DNA of 60,252 nt from CAZEGI01 sp964512105 (GTDB lineage Archaea > Altiarchaeota > Altiarchaeia > IMC4 > CAZEGI01): NCBI GenBank assembly GCA_964512105.1, contig CAZEGI010000004.1, forward strand, positions 1-60,252. The letters are read 5' to 3'. Both the position numbers and the translations under genes were made by a program. The notes under the pieces are model-generated. The model was given only the letters and a program-made list of their open reading frames with translations, had not been told where the DNA came from and searched no databases. This document shows, piece after piece, positions 52,554 to 60,198 of this stretch. Position 1 is the stretch's first letter, and every line of letters begins with the position of its first letter.

Positions 52554-52589
52554 ATGGCAAAAAAGAAACGATGCGGATGCCCTAGATAA
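52554..52589 (+). CDS. 11-residue peptide MAKKKRCGCPR with perfect Shine-Dalgarno
   Basis: ATG 52554 to TAA 52587-52589. AAAGGAGGTGAT ends 4 nt before the ATG, the strongest ribosome-binding site in the window. The peptide is basic with a CGCP end. TATA box upstream and a hairpin downstream make a complete small transcription unit. It could be a functional micropeptide, a leader peptide, or a structural RNA whose ORF is incidental. Confidence 0.45.
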   Translation: MAKKKRCGCPR

Positions 52590-52602
52590 ACAATAGGGGC
52601 AA

Positions 52603-52634
52603 GGTCAAGGCGACACACACAAACAACCTTGACC
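52603..52634 (+). terminator. Hairpin downstream of the 11-codon ORF
   Basis: GGTCAAGG (52603-52610) pairs with CCTTGACC (52627-52634) around a 16-nt AC-rich loop. No T run follows, so it may be a stability element rather than a terminator. Confidence 0.4.
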
Positions 52635-52645
52635 AGATGTAGTGC

Positions 52646-53368
52646 CTAAATTGTCAGTAATTTATCCAATCTTCCAAAATCCATAACCTCGTTTTTTTCC
52701 ACAACAAAAACCCGGAAGTCGCCCAGGTCCTGCTGCATGAACGGCGAAAGCAGCTTTTGCTGGAGAACGTCAACGCCCTCCGTGATGAAATTCAGGGAGG
52801 GAATTGCGATTAGTTTTTTGTTCCTGAATTTTCCGAGAAGGAAGCATTTTACTTTTTCGGTTCTGGTTTCATCTCTCAAACCAAGAGCAACATGGTCATG
52901 GGCAATTATGATGATTTTTGATTCCTTGAATTTTTTGTCATCGGGAATTTCGTTTCCGTGGGTTATGTATATGCTGCCGACAGCGTAGTTAGGCACTACA
53001 TCCACGTTCTTTTTGTCAGCAATCGGCCCGAGAATGTTGTCGTGATTTCCTTTCACGAGTTTTATCTCGTAGTCCTTCAGAAAATCCAGAAAATTCAGGA
53101 CCTCATTCCATTCCTGCCTCGAGATGCTTCCGAATTCGTGTTTTAAATCACCGTTTATCACGATTGTTTCGGGCCTGGTTTTTTTCAGGATTTTTTCGAG
53201 ATGTTGGATTATGTCGCTGTACTGGAACCTCGGGACAAGGATGCCCTGCTTGTTCAGGTATTCCTCAAAGCCGAGATGCAAATCCGCGAACACAAGGGTT
53301 TTGGATTTTTTCAGGTTTAGGGTTAAACCCGCAATTTCGATGCCCGGTAGAATCTCCAAAGATTTCAT
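52646..53368 (-). CDS. Metallophosphoesterase, PdeM-like
   Basis: 240 aa calcineurin-fold enzyme. Metal motifs: FADLHLG (D-x-H), INGDLKHEFG (GD), LVKGNHDN (GNHD), ITHGNE and IAHDHVALG. The layout matches the phosphoesterase that accompanies Lhr-type helicases in bacterial ligase-associated repair loci. It overlaps the lhr stop by 4 nt, supporting joint function in DNA end processing (inferred). Confidence 0.88.
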   Translation of the reverse strand: MKSLEILPGIEIAGLTLNLKKSKTLVFADLHLGFEEYLNKQGILVPRFQYSDIIQHLEKILKKTRPETIVINGDLKHEFGSISRQEWNEVLNFLDFLKDYEIKLVKGNHDNILGPIADKKNVDVVPNYAVGSIYITHGNEIPDDKKFKESKIIIIAHDHVALGLRDETRTEKVKCFLLGKFRNKKLIAIPSLNFITEGVDVLQQKLLSPFMQQDLGDFRVFVVEKNEVMDFGRLDKLLTI

Positions 53369-55944
53369 CGTTTATTTATTTTTCCTATCTTGTACAAAAC
53401 CGCCTCGTGCATTCTTCTGATGAATTCCATCCTGTCCTCCATGCGCATCACGTCCATGTAGCCCTGCGCTATAAGACCAAGCGCAAAGGGCGAGGGAATT
53501 TCCGTTGTGATGATTTCGATTTTTATGCTGCCTTTTTCTATGCCTTCTATGACCTTCTCCGCATGTTTGATGTCCATAAGGTCCTCCAAAACCTCGCGCC
53601 TTGCCTCTCTTAAAATCGAGAAATCCTCCGAGACACGCTTTACGAAACTCAAAAGAATTTTTGAGCCGAGCTGCTGCCTGCCGACGGATTTCTGGCGGCC
53701 CTTGTAACTCCGCAGTATCATCAGGGAGCGCGTGGCACAGTGCCTGAACCTGCGTGCAAGGACTTCGGTCCTGTCAATGGCTTTCACCAGCATTTCGCGC
53801 AGATTTTTTGACGTGATTGTTTCAAGAGCCTGCTGAAGCTGAACCTTGCCTGAAACCCCGAGGTAGAAACCATTGTCTGTGAGGCTTATGACAACGTTCT
53901 TTCTTTCGCGTTTTGAAATCGCATATGCCAGCGCCCGCGACAATGCGTCGTTCGTGCGCCTGCCAAACAGGGTATGGAAAACGATGAAGCGTTTTCCGAA
54001 TGCAGTGTAATTCTCGATTATTACTTTTTTGTCGCTCGGTATTTTCGCATATTGGTACTGCTCTCTGAAGTATTCGTAAATGCTGTTGACTGCGTTTTCG
54101 TCCACATATAGGTAACCGCGCAGAAACTCCAGCACCTCTTTCTTCGGCTTGCTCATGCGCTCTTCCATCAGCCTTCTGAAGCGCTGGATGTCCATCGCAA
54201 GCCCGAAGCTCAAAGGAAGCTGTTCAGAAAACCATGCAGGAACCGTCGGCGGTCCGTCGGACGGTGAAACCTGGGCGACCATTCCGCGTGCGAAATTGAA
54301 GCGGTAGATCTTTCCGCCAAGAACGAACATGTCTCCTTTTTTCAGGCGTTCCAGAAAGGCCTCGTCGATTTTTCCTATTGTAACGTTTCCGACTTTTACC
54401 GTGATGTAAGACTCCTCCGGAATCGTTCCGATGTTCATCGAATAAATCGGACGTGCCATCTTGCTGCGCTTGCCTACCATGCCGGTTTTTTCGTCATGCC
54501 AGATTTTTGCATACACGTGGCGTTGCTCAAGCTCGATATACTTTCCGGAAAGGTAATCAATGACGTCCATGAAGTCGTTTCTGTTCAGGCCTCTGTAACA
54601 GTAACTCCTCTTCACCAGCGAGTAAATGTTCTCTATGTGCTGCCTGTCCGAAATCGCGATTCCATATATCTGCTGAGCAAGAACATCGAGGCAATTTTCA
54701 GGAATATCGATCTCGTCAATTTTTCCTTCAATCGCATCCTTCAGCAGAATCGCACATTCTACGAGGTCGTCACGGTCCAACACGATAATTCTGCCCTTTG
54801 CCATGTCGTGCAGTTTGTGACCTGAACGACCGATGCGCTGCAGTGCACGGGCAACGGATTTCGGAGAACCAAGCAGGATGACAAGGTCTATGTAACCGAT
54901 GTCAATACCGAGTTCCAAACTTGTGGAGGAAACAACGACCTTGAGCTCGCCTTTTTTCAATCTGTCCTCAATGTTCAGGCGATGCTCCGCGGAAAGCGAG
55001 GAATGATGCGCACCAATATTCTCTTTATAATTCTTAGGGAATTTTTCCTTCAGATTATGAACTACACGTTCGGTAGCGCTGCGTGTGTTCGTGAAAATAA
55101 GGGTTGTTTTGTGTTTTTGTATCAGGTCATTCAGAAGGTTATACAACGCATCCTGAAGCTCGTGCTGAGTAACATTGACAAGATTCTGGACAGGACACAG
55201 CACTTTTAAATCCAATTTCTTGATGAACTGGACATCAACTATTTTGCAGTCCCTGACTTTTCCGTTTTCATAACCAACGAGAAACTCCGCGACACGCTCC
55301 AATGGTGAAATCGTGGCTGACAAACCAATTCTTGTAAATCTTCCTGCAAGGTTTTGTAATCTTTCGATCGATAGAGAAAGATGGACTCCGCGTTTGTTCT
55401 CAGCCAACGCGTGAATCTCGTCAATGATGACCCACTTCACGTCCGCCATTTTTTCCCTGAATCTCGGGGCGCATAGCAGTATGCCGAGCGTTTCAGGAGT
55501 GGTTATGAGTATGTGCGGCGGGTGTGTCAGCATTTTTGACTTTTCGCTTGCAGGCGTGTCGCCAGTCCTGACCATCACCTTTATGCCAAGTTCGCACCCT
55601 GCGAGTTTCTCGAGTTCCTCGAGCGGCTCCTGTAGGTTCTTGCGTATGTCGTTGTTCAGCGCCTTCAGCGGGGAAACGTAAACGCAGTAGACCTTTTCCT
55701 CGAGTTTTTTCTGCTCCGAAAGTTTTATCAGTTCGTTCAGGATTGAAAGGAACGCTGTCAGGGTTTTGCCGCTTCCCGTGGGCGCGGACACGAGCGTGTT
55801 CTGCCCCCCGTGAATGTTCAGGATTGCATACTTCTGCGGAACTGCAAACTCCCTAAACTTGGAGCTGAACCAGTTCCTGACAAGCGGCGTCAGCTGTTCG
55901 TAAATTTCCGAATCGGGATAAGGTTGTTCTTGAAGTTGGATCAT
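53365..55944 (-). CDS. lhr: Lhr-like DEAD/DEAH-box helicase
   Basis: 859 aa from ATG 55944; a TTG frame to 55986 would overlap glyA. Superfamily 2 motifs: SAPTGSGKTLTAFLSIL (I), VIIDEIHALAENKRG (II), LSATISP (III), STSLELGIDIGYID and QRIGRSGHKLHD (VI). The Lhr-core winged-helix and C-terminal domains follow. Likely a 3'-5' DNA helicase in repair. It carries its own TATA box and pairs with the phosphoesterase. Confidence 0.94.
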   Translation of the reverse strand: MIQLQEQPYPDSEIYEQLTPLVRNWFSSKFREFAVPQKYAILNIHGGQNTLVSAPTGSGKTLTAFLSILNELIKLSEQKKLEEKVYCVYVSPLKALNNDIRKNLQEPLEELEKLAGCELGIKVMVRTGDTPASEKSKMLTHPPHILITTPETLGILLCAPRFREKMADVKWVIIDEIHALAENKRGVHLSLSIERLQNLAGRFTRIGLSATISPLERVAEFLVGYENGKVRDCKIVDVQFIKKLDLKVLCPVQNLVNVTQHELQDALYNLLNDLIQKHKTTLIFTNTRSATERVVHNLKEKFPKNYKENIGAHHSSLSAEHRLNIEDRLKKGELKVVVSSTSLELGIDIGYIDLVILLGSPKSVARALQRIGRSGHKLHDMAKGRIIVLDRDDLVECAILLKDAIEGKIDEIDIPENCLDVLAQQIYGIAISDRQHIENIYSLVKRSYCYRGLNRNDFMDVIDYLSGKYIELEQRHVYAKIWHDEKTGMVGKRSKMARPIYSMNIGTIPEESYITVKVGNVTIGKIDEAFLERLKKGDMFVLGGKIYRFNFARGMVAQVSPSDGPPTVPAWFSEQLPLSFGLAMDIQRFRRLMEERMSKPKKEVLEFLRGYLYVDENAVNSIYEYFREQYQYAKIPSDKKVIIENYTAFGKRFIVFHTLFGRRTNDALSRALAYAISKRERKNVVISLTDNGFYLGVSGKVQLQQALETITSKNLREMLVKAIDRTEVLARRFRHCATRSLMILRSYKGRQKSVGRQQLGSKILLSFVKRVSEDFSILREARREVLEDLMDIKHAEKVIEGIEKGSIKIEIITTEIPSPFALGLIAQGYMDVMRMEDRMEFIRRMHEAVLYKIGKINKR

Positions 55945-55965
55945 CTGTAGTAAAGTGTAGTTCAG

Positions 55966-55978
55966 ACTTAAAAATATA
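55966..55978 (-). promoter_or_regulatory. TATA box of the lhr-phosphoesterase operon
   Basis: TATATTTTTAAG on the minus strand is centred about 27 nt before the lhr ATG, indicating a leaderless transcript. Confidence 0.5.
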
Positions 55979-55982
55979 CCGC

Positions 55983-57245
55983 TCAAAAACAGAACTTCAC
56001 GTCCATAAAGTTCTTCTTTAGCTCAACAACAGATTCGCGGACTTTTTTCGGGTCTTTGCCATCAATTGCCACCTGCTTCATGAATTTCGCAACCTCCTTC
56101 ATCTCCGATTCCTTCATTCCAACATGCGTCAGCTCCTGAACGCCTATGCGTATTCCTGATGGCTTTTCCGGATGGTCGACGTCGTCCCAGGGCATGAGGT
56201 TTTTGTTTATGATTATGTTGGCTTCCTCGAATGCCTCAGCCACTTTCTTGCCGCCGCCAATTTTTGAAACGTCAACCACGACTTGGTGCGACTCTGTGAA
56301 ACCTTTGTGCTCGCATAGAACGTTGAATCCGTATTCATGAAGCGCCTGGGCAAGAGCTTTGGAATTTTTAACTATTTGCTCCGCATATTGCCTGCCGAAT
56401 TTTTTCATCTCAGCCAACGCAACTGCAAAGGCGACAACATGGTGCAGGTGATGATTGCTCGTCAGTCCCGGAAACGCTGCATCATCAATCTTTTTGGCGA
56501 ACTTTTCTTTACACATGACGACGCCGCCCTGCGGTCCGGGCATGGTTTTGTGCGTGGAGGATGTAAGAACATCCGCACCCTCCTCAAGCGGCTTCTGGAA
56601 CTTTCCGCCAGCAATAAGGCCAAGAACATGGGCGGCGTCATAAACGATTGCCGCACCAATTTCATCTGCGGTTTCGCGCAGTTCTTTCACAGGGTGAGGA
56701 AACAGCATTATGCTCCCGCCAAGCATCATTATTTTTGGCTTTTCCTTGAGAAGCATTTTTCTCGATGCGTCAACATCGATGTTCATCTCATGCTCGTCGA
56801 ATACGTAATCAATTTCCTTCAAGCCGATAATTCCTGCAGCAGACACCTGTGTATGGGAGATGTGCCCACCCGCAGGAATGCTCAGGGTTGAGATTTTATC
56901 GCCGTATTTCGCGAGTGCATAAAACGCAGTAAGGTTCGCAACCACTCCGGAGATGGGAACGACATTCGCATGCTCCGCATTGAAAATCTCCTCGCACAGT
57001 TTTATGGCTATTGCTTCAGCCCTGTCGATGTACTTCGTTCCCTGGTAGAAACGCTCGAACTGCTGGAAACCCTTTGCATCCTTGCCTTTCAGAAGGCCTT
57101 CAGCATAGCGGTACTCGAAATCCGATGAAAACGCCTTGGCGACTGCCGGCGAGGTGATGTTCTCGCTGGCAATCATGTTCAGGCAGTTTGAGCGCCATTT
57201 CTCTTGCTCGTCAATGAGTTTCAGAAGTTCGGTGTAAAAATCCAT
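55983..57245 (-). CDS. glyA: Serine hydroxymethyltransferase
   Basis: 420 aa, normal length. PLP enzyme interconverting Ser and Gly with a folate or pterin carrier. CLNMIASENITSPAV, YDAAHVLGLIAGG and the Schiff-base Lys in TSSTHKTMPGPQGG are present. The C-terminal domain includes GIRIGVQELTHVGMKE. It is upstream of lhr on the same strand. Confidence 0.96.
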   Translation of the reverse strand: MDFYTELLKLIDEQEKWRSNCLNMIASENITSPAVAKAFSSDFEYRYAEGLLKGKDAKGFQQFERFYQGTKYIDRAEAIAIKLCEEIFNAEHANVVPISGVVANLTAFYALAKYGDKISTLSIPAGGHISHTQVSAAGIIGLKEIDYVFDEHEMNIDVDASRKMLLKEKPKIMMLGGSIMLFPHPVKELRETADEIGAAIVYDAAHVLGLIAGGKFQKPLEEGADVLTSSTHKTMPGPQGGVVMCKEKFAKKIDDAAFPGLTSNHHLHHVVAFAVALAEMKKFGRQYAEQIVKNSKALAQALHEYGFNVLCEHKGFTESHQVVVDVSKIGGGKKVAEAFEEANIIINKNLMPWDDVDHPEKPSGIRIGVQELTHVGMKESEMKEVAKFMKQVAIDGKDPKKVRESVVELKKNFMDVKFCF

Positions 57246-57273
57246 CTTGGAGATAAGTAATCAGAATTGATGT

Positions 57274-57288
57274 TAAAAAGTATAAAAT
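57274..57288 (-). promoter_or_regulatory. TATA box of glyA
   Basis: TTTTATACTTTTTAA on the minus strand, about 35 nt before the ATG. A purine-rich stretch just before the start gives a weak ribosome-binding site. Confidence 0.55.
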
Positions 57289-57297
57289 CCAAAGCAA

Positions 57298-58248
57298 TCA
57301 GGTCAATGTTGACAGATGCTTTATCCTCTTGAGCATGTTCGGGTGGGTAGTGAAAATTTCCATGAGCTTGTCCGTTGAACTGAGCTTAACTTCTTTGTTT
57401 TTCATGTCCATCAGCTCGTTCAGGTCTATGGTGCCGCTGAGGTTTGCGTCTATCACCTGCAGTTCCTGGATCTCGTTCATCGCCCTTGCCGGGTCGTTCA
57501 GAAAAAAAGCCCTCGCGCCCTGAACCTTCTGCAATTCACTCTGCGGGGTTTTTGCGCTTCCGTAAACGATTTTGTACAGCGCAGATGCGAGATAGTGTGG
57601 CTGGTTCCCGAGTTTTACGCTTCCTAAATCAGCATAATATTCGCGTATTCTGGAGCCATAAAGCACGAGAAGGTTTGTGATAAAATACAACAGAAACGCC
57701 GCGATTCCCAAGAATGCCGCATTGCCCCTGCCCTCCCTGTCCCTGCCGCCGTACATGAAGCTCATCGCGATGTACCAGCATATCATCGGCACGATGCTCA
57801 GAAGCGTTATCACCATGACGTCGCGGTTCTTGACGTGCGAAAGCTCATGCCCGATAACGGCTTTCAGCTCGTCTTCGCTCAGCAGGTTCATGATGTTTCG
57901 CGTCACGCATACGCGGGCGTCGCCGCCCCATCTTCCGAATGCAAACGCATTTGGGATGTTCATGCTCGAAATCGCAACGCGCGGTTTTTTGATTCCCGCC
58001 TTTCTTGAAAGTTCCTCAACAATCTTATGCAATTCGGGCTCTTCCTGTGGCGTAACATATTTGACGCGCATCGTCCACTCGACAAGTTTTGGGCCAATCA
58101 TGAACTGGACGAACAGCATCACAAAACCGAGGATGAGATAGGAAAAGAAACTTCCGACACCCATGTAGCTACCCACGGCTACCAAGAGCGCGTAGAGTAT
58201 CGCGAACATCACGCCAAGCAGCAGATACATTCTAACCTGCAACCACAT
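57298..58248 (-). CDS. htpX: HtpX-family membrane zinc metalloprotease
   Basis: 316 aa. Two N-terminal membrane segments precede the catalytic helix AVIGHELSHVKNRDVM (HExxH), and two more follow (SIVPMICWYIAMSFM; FLGIAAFLLYFITNLLVL). The third zinc ligand is Glu in REYYADLGSVKL. Membrane-protein quality control. Confidence 0.94.
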   Translation of the reverse strand: MWLQVRMYLLLGVMFAILYALLVAVGSYMGVGSFFSYLILGFVMLFVQFMIGPKLVEWTMRVKYVTPQEEPELHKIVEELSRKAGIKKPRVAISSMNIPNAFAFGRWGGDARVCVTRNIMNLLSEDELKAVIGHELSHVKNRDVMVITLLSIVPMICWYIAMSFMYGGRDREGRGNAAFLGIAAFLLYFITNLLVLYGSRIREYYADLGSVKLGNQPHYLASALYKIVYGSAKTPQSELQKVQGARAFFLNDPARAMNEIQELQVIDANLSGTIDLNELMDMKNKEVKLSSTDKLMEIFTTHPNMLKRIKHLSTLT

Positions 58249-58264
58249 TTTGGATCACAAATAA

Positions 58265-58413
58265 TAGCAAAACACATTAATTTATGAACTTTTACATGTG
58301 TTTTGCTAGCTATAGCGGATGTCATAAATTATGACATCCGATATATCCGACGACATATGTCGTCGGCTATAGCAAATTGCAAAATATTTGAACTATAACT
58401 GCAATTTGCTATA
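58265..58413. repeat. Cluster of four perfect inverted repeats upstream of htpX
   Basis: 13-bp stem 58265-58277/58296-58308 (its 18-nt loop holds the likely htpX TATA box); 12-bp stem 58316-58340; 20-bp perfect palindrome 58347-58366; 14-bp stem 58368-58381/58400-58413. GCTATAGC units separate them. There is no coding sequence. The rest of the 58249-58506 spacer is AT-rich promoter DNA. Confidence 0.9.
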
Positions 58414-58462
58414 AAATATTGTGAACGCCCTTAAATACTTTTCTTCCGCTCTCATGTACGGT

Positions 58463-58500
58463 TTTTTATATGCCACGCCAAAGTCCAAATCATAGGAGGT
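58463..58500 (+). promoter_or_regulatory. Promoter and strong Shine-Dalgarno of the 59-aa gene
   Basis: TTTTTTATAT at about 58463-58472 and AGGAGGT at 58494-58500, 6 nt before the ATG. Together they mark a short leader and efficient translation. Confidence 0.6.
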
Positions 58501-58506
58501 GTTTAT

Positions 58507-58686
58507 ATGAAAGGACAAGTACCTGACTTCCGGGTTAACACGGTTGTAACAGACCATGAAACCGGGAAGGATCGGTGGACTAACGTAGGGGTGGCATTCC
58601 AAGGAGAGAATTCGATAACAGTGCTTCTGGATGCCGTGCCGGTAAACGGCAAACTGGTTCTGGTAAAACCAAGACCCAAGGAATAG
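58507..58686 (+). CDS. Conserved-looking small beta-rich protein, 59 aa
   Basis: Starts MKGQVPDFRVNTVVTDHETGKDRW and continues TNVGVAFQGENSITVLLDAVPVNGKLVLVKPRPKE. The second half resembles short proteins of unknown role, common on bacterial mobile elements, with a 'VGVAF...I.LDA.PVNG.L.L' pattern. Strong ribosome-binding site and a following terminator-like hairpin make it a monocistronic unit. Function unknown. Confidence 0.7.
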   Translation: MKGQVPDFRVNTVVTDHETGKDRWTNVGVAFQGENSITVLLDAVPVNGKLVLVKPRPKE

Positions 58687-58695
58687 GATGGGATG

Positions 58696-58730
58696 GCTGC
58701 GGAATAAAACCGCAGCTAAACCCTGTTTTT
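58696..58730 (+). terminator. Terminator-like hairpin after the 59-aa gene
   Basis: GCTGCGG (58696-58702) pairs with CCGCAGC (58710-58716), followed within 10 nt by a T5 run. Confidence 0.5.
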
Positions 58731-58781
58731 GCTTATTTGAGGTGGGAATTGTATTTATATAAGTTTATATAATTAGTAATC

Positions 58782-59048
58782 ATGGGATCTGTTGTAATCC
58801 ACTACCCGCGGCTGGATACTGTTTTCATGATAGAGGATGCTATAAAGAAGTCAAGAAATTACCCCACCAAAACCCAGTTATGGCGCAGCCTTCCAAAGAA
58901 GGTGATGTATCAAACATTCAACATGGTGCTAAGGTATCTCGAGGATTCAAACAAAATTGTTATTGACAAGGATGGAAAGGTAGTCTGGGTTTTCGCAGAC
59001 AATCCAAATATAAAGAAGGCACTGAGGGAAAGTGTGAGGGTCATGTAA
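58782..59048 (+). CDS. Small winged-helix-like protein
   Basis: 88 aa. MIEDAIKKSRNYPTKTQLWRSLPKKVMYQTFNMVLRYLEDSNKIVIDKDGKVVWVF fits a helix-turn-helix with a C-terminal beta wing. A TATA box (58752-58763) lies 25 nt before the ATG, so it is leaderless. In archaea such proteins often sit beside a nucleotidyltransferase or toxin partner; only a 40-codon remnant-like frame follows here. Confidence 0.75.
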   Translation: MGSVVIHYPRLDTVFMIEDAIKKSRNYPTKTQLWRSLPKKVMYQTFNMVLRYLEDSNKIVIDKDGKVVWVFADNPNIKKALRESVRVM

Positions 59049-59049
59049 G

Positions 59050-59172
59050 GTGTATGGTGTAAGTTTAACTGCCAACTTCAATGAAGAATATGTTAGGTTA
59101 CATAAGAGGGTGATTACGCCAGAGGAAGAAGATAGTTTAGAAAAATGGGAATATCTTTTTAAGGAACGCTAA
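59050..59172 (+). CDS. 40-codon frame after the winged-helix gene
   Basis: GTG 59050 to TAA 59170-59172, starting 1 nt after the preceding stop. Reads MYGVSLTANFNEEYVRLHKRV then an acidic tail ending WEYLFKER. It overlaps the 3' end of the surface-protein gene on the other strand by 36 nt. It may be the C-terminal remnant of a lost partner gene or a real small protein. Confidence 0.35.
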   Translation: MYGVSLTANFNEEYVRLHKRVITPEEEDSLEKWEYLFKER

Positions 59173-60150
59173 AATACTACTTAACAACCCTTTGTTTTCA
59201 CTTATTTCTTGGTGTATGTTCTCGCATATTGAACTAGCACAGAAGTTGCTGATACACTCGTAACTATTTTGACATGCCTGACCGTCTGCAACTTGTTCCT
59301 TCATGGAACTGTCAATATCACAGAATTTATTGCTTATCCTAATTCCAAATGGTAAACACCTTCCTTCAACTTGGCAACCACTACAGGATATTGTTGTTGG
59401 TGTTGAAGTTTCTAAAGAAGTCTGTGTTGTTTGGATAGTTGGTGTCGTAGTTGGTTGGTTTGTTGTTCCAACCGTCGTAGGAAAAGTGGTTTGAATTGTT
59501 GTTGTGGGTTTATTTAGAATGGTGGTAGGAATAGTAGATACTATCGTTGTTTTAACGGTTGTTCGTTCAGTTGTTTCTATCGTTGTTTTTTCAGTTGTCT
59601 CCACAGTTGTCCTAGTAGTAGTTGTCCTTACGGTGCTTGTTACGGTAGTCGCTATTGTTGTTGGTACTGTGGTTGGTATAATAGTTGAAGTTGTTGGTAC
59701 ATCTCGAACACATAACGTATTTACACAAGTTTGATCATCACATGGACATCCAATTAACCCACAGTTTATATTAGAATATGAAGATCTTATACAGTTTCCA
59801 TCACCACTTCTACATATTTCGCCACCAGCGTAATTACAAACATCTGGATGGGTTCTACAGTCTTCTCTGCAATCACCCCAAATATCATCCAAAGAAACAC
59901 ATACGCCTCTTCCAGCAGTTGCTAATACTAAACAAACTTCATCTCCAGTACATAGACTTGGATCTTGCACACATGTATCTGTTGTATATTGTTGTTCAAC
60001 ACACATTCCAGTTAGTTCATTACAAACTAGTGGTCTGCCCCTTGAATCCTTATACTGTGAACAATCTATATCAGTAGGACATCTTGCTTGTCCTATTACT
60101 AACCCTGCTAAGAATAACAATATAAGAACAATAAATATCTGTTCTTTCAT
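59137..60150 (-). CDS. Secreted Cys-rich protein with Thr-rich stalk
   Basis: 337 aa from ATG 60150 (GTG 60162 possible; GGTGG upstream). N-terminal signal peptide (IFIVLILLFLAGLVIGQA). Residues 23-150 carry about 20 Cys in disulphide-like spacing. Residues ~150-255 are a Thr/Pro/Val-rich stalk (TTVPTTIATTVTSTV type), likely O-glycosylated. A second Cys-rich cap (SCSGCQVEGRC) follows, and the C-terminus is hydrophobic (SSILAFLKKIFPFF). Likely cell-surface anchored. No homologue recognised. Confidence 0.8.
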   Translation of the reverse strand: MKEQIFIVLILLFLAGLVIGQARCPTDIDCSQYKDSRGRPLVCNELTGMCVEQQYTTDTCVQDPSLCTGDEVCLVLATAGRGVCVSLDDIWGDCREDCRTHPDVCNYAGGEICRSGDGNCIRSSYSNINCGLIGCPCDDQTCVNTLCVRDVPTTSTIIPTTVPTTIATTVTSTVRTTTTRTTVETTEKTTIETTERTTVKTTIVSTIPTTILNKPTTTIQTTFPTTVGTTNQPTTTPTIQTTQTSLETSTPTTISCSGCQVEGRCLPFGIRISNKFCDIDSSMKEQVADGQACQNSYECISNFCASSICENIHQEISENKGLLSSILAFLKKIFPFF

Positions 60151-60171
60151 TTTTCCAACCACCAGTTAACT

Positions 60172-60190
60172 ATTGATATCAATATAAAAA
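60172..60190 (-). promoter_or_regulatory. Promoter and palindrome of the surface-protein gene
   Basis: TTTTTATATT on the minus strand (60181-60190) about 35 nt before the ATG, followed by the 12-bp palindrome ATTGATATCAAT (60172-60183), a possible repressor site. Confidence 0.5.
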
Positions 60191-60198
60191 TAACCCAT

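Noticed and set aside
58393..58602. 69-codon minus-strand frame over the 59-aa gene promoter
   Set aside because: Overlaps a better-supported plus-strand gene with TATA box and strong ribosome site; ends in a hairpin arm.
59504..59734. Val-rich plus-strand frame
   Set aside because: Antisense image of the Thr-rich stalk of the surface protein.
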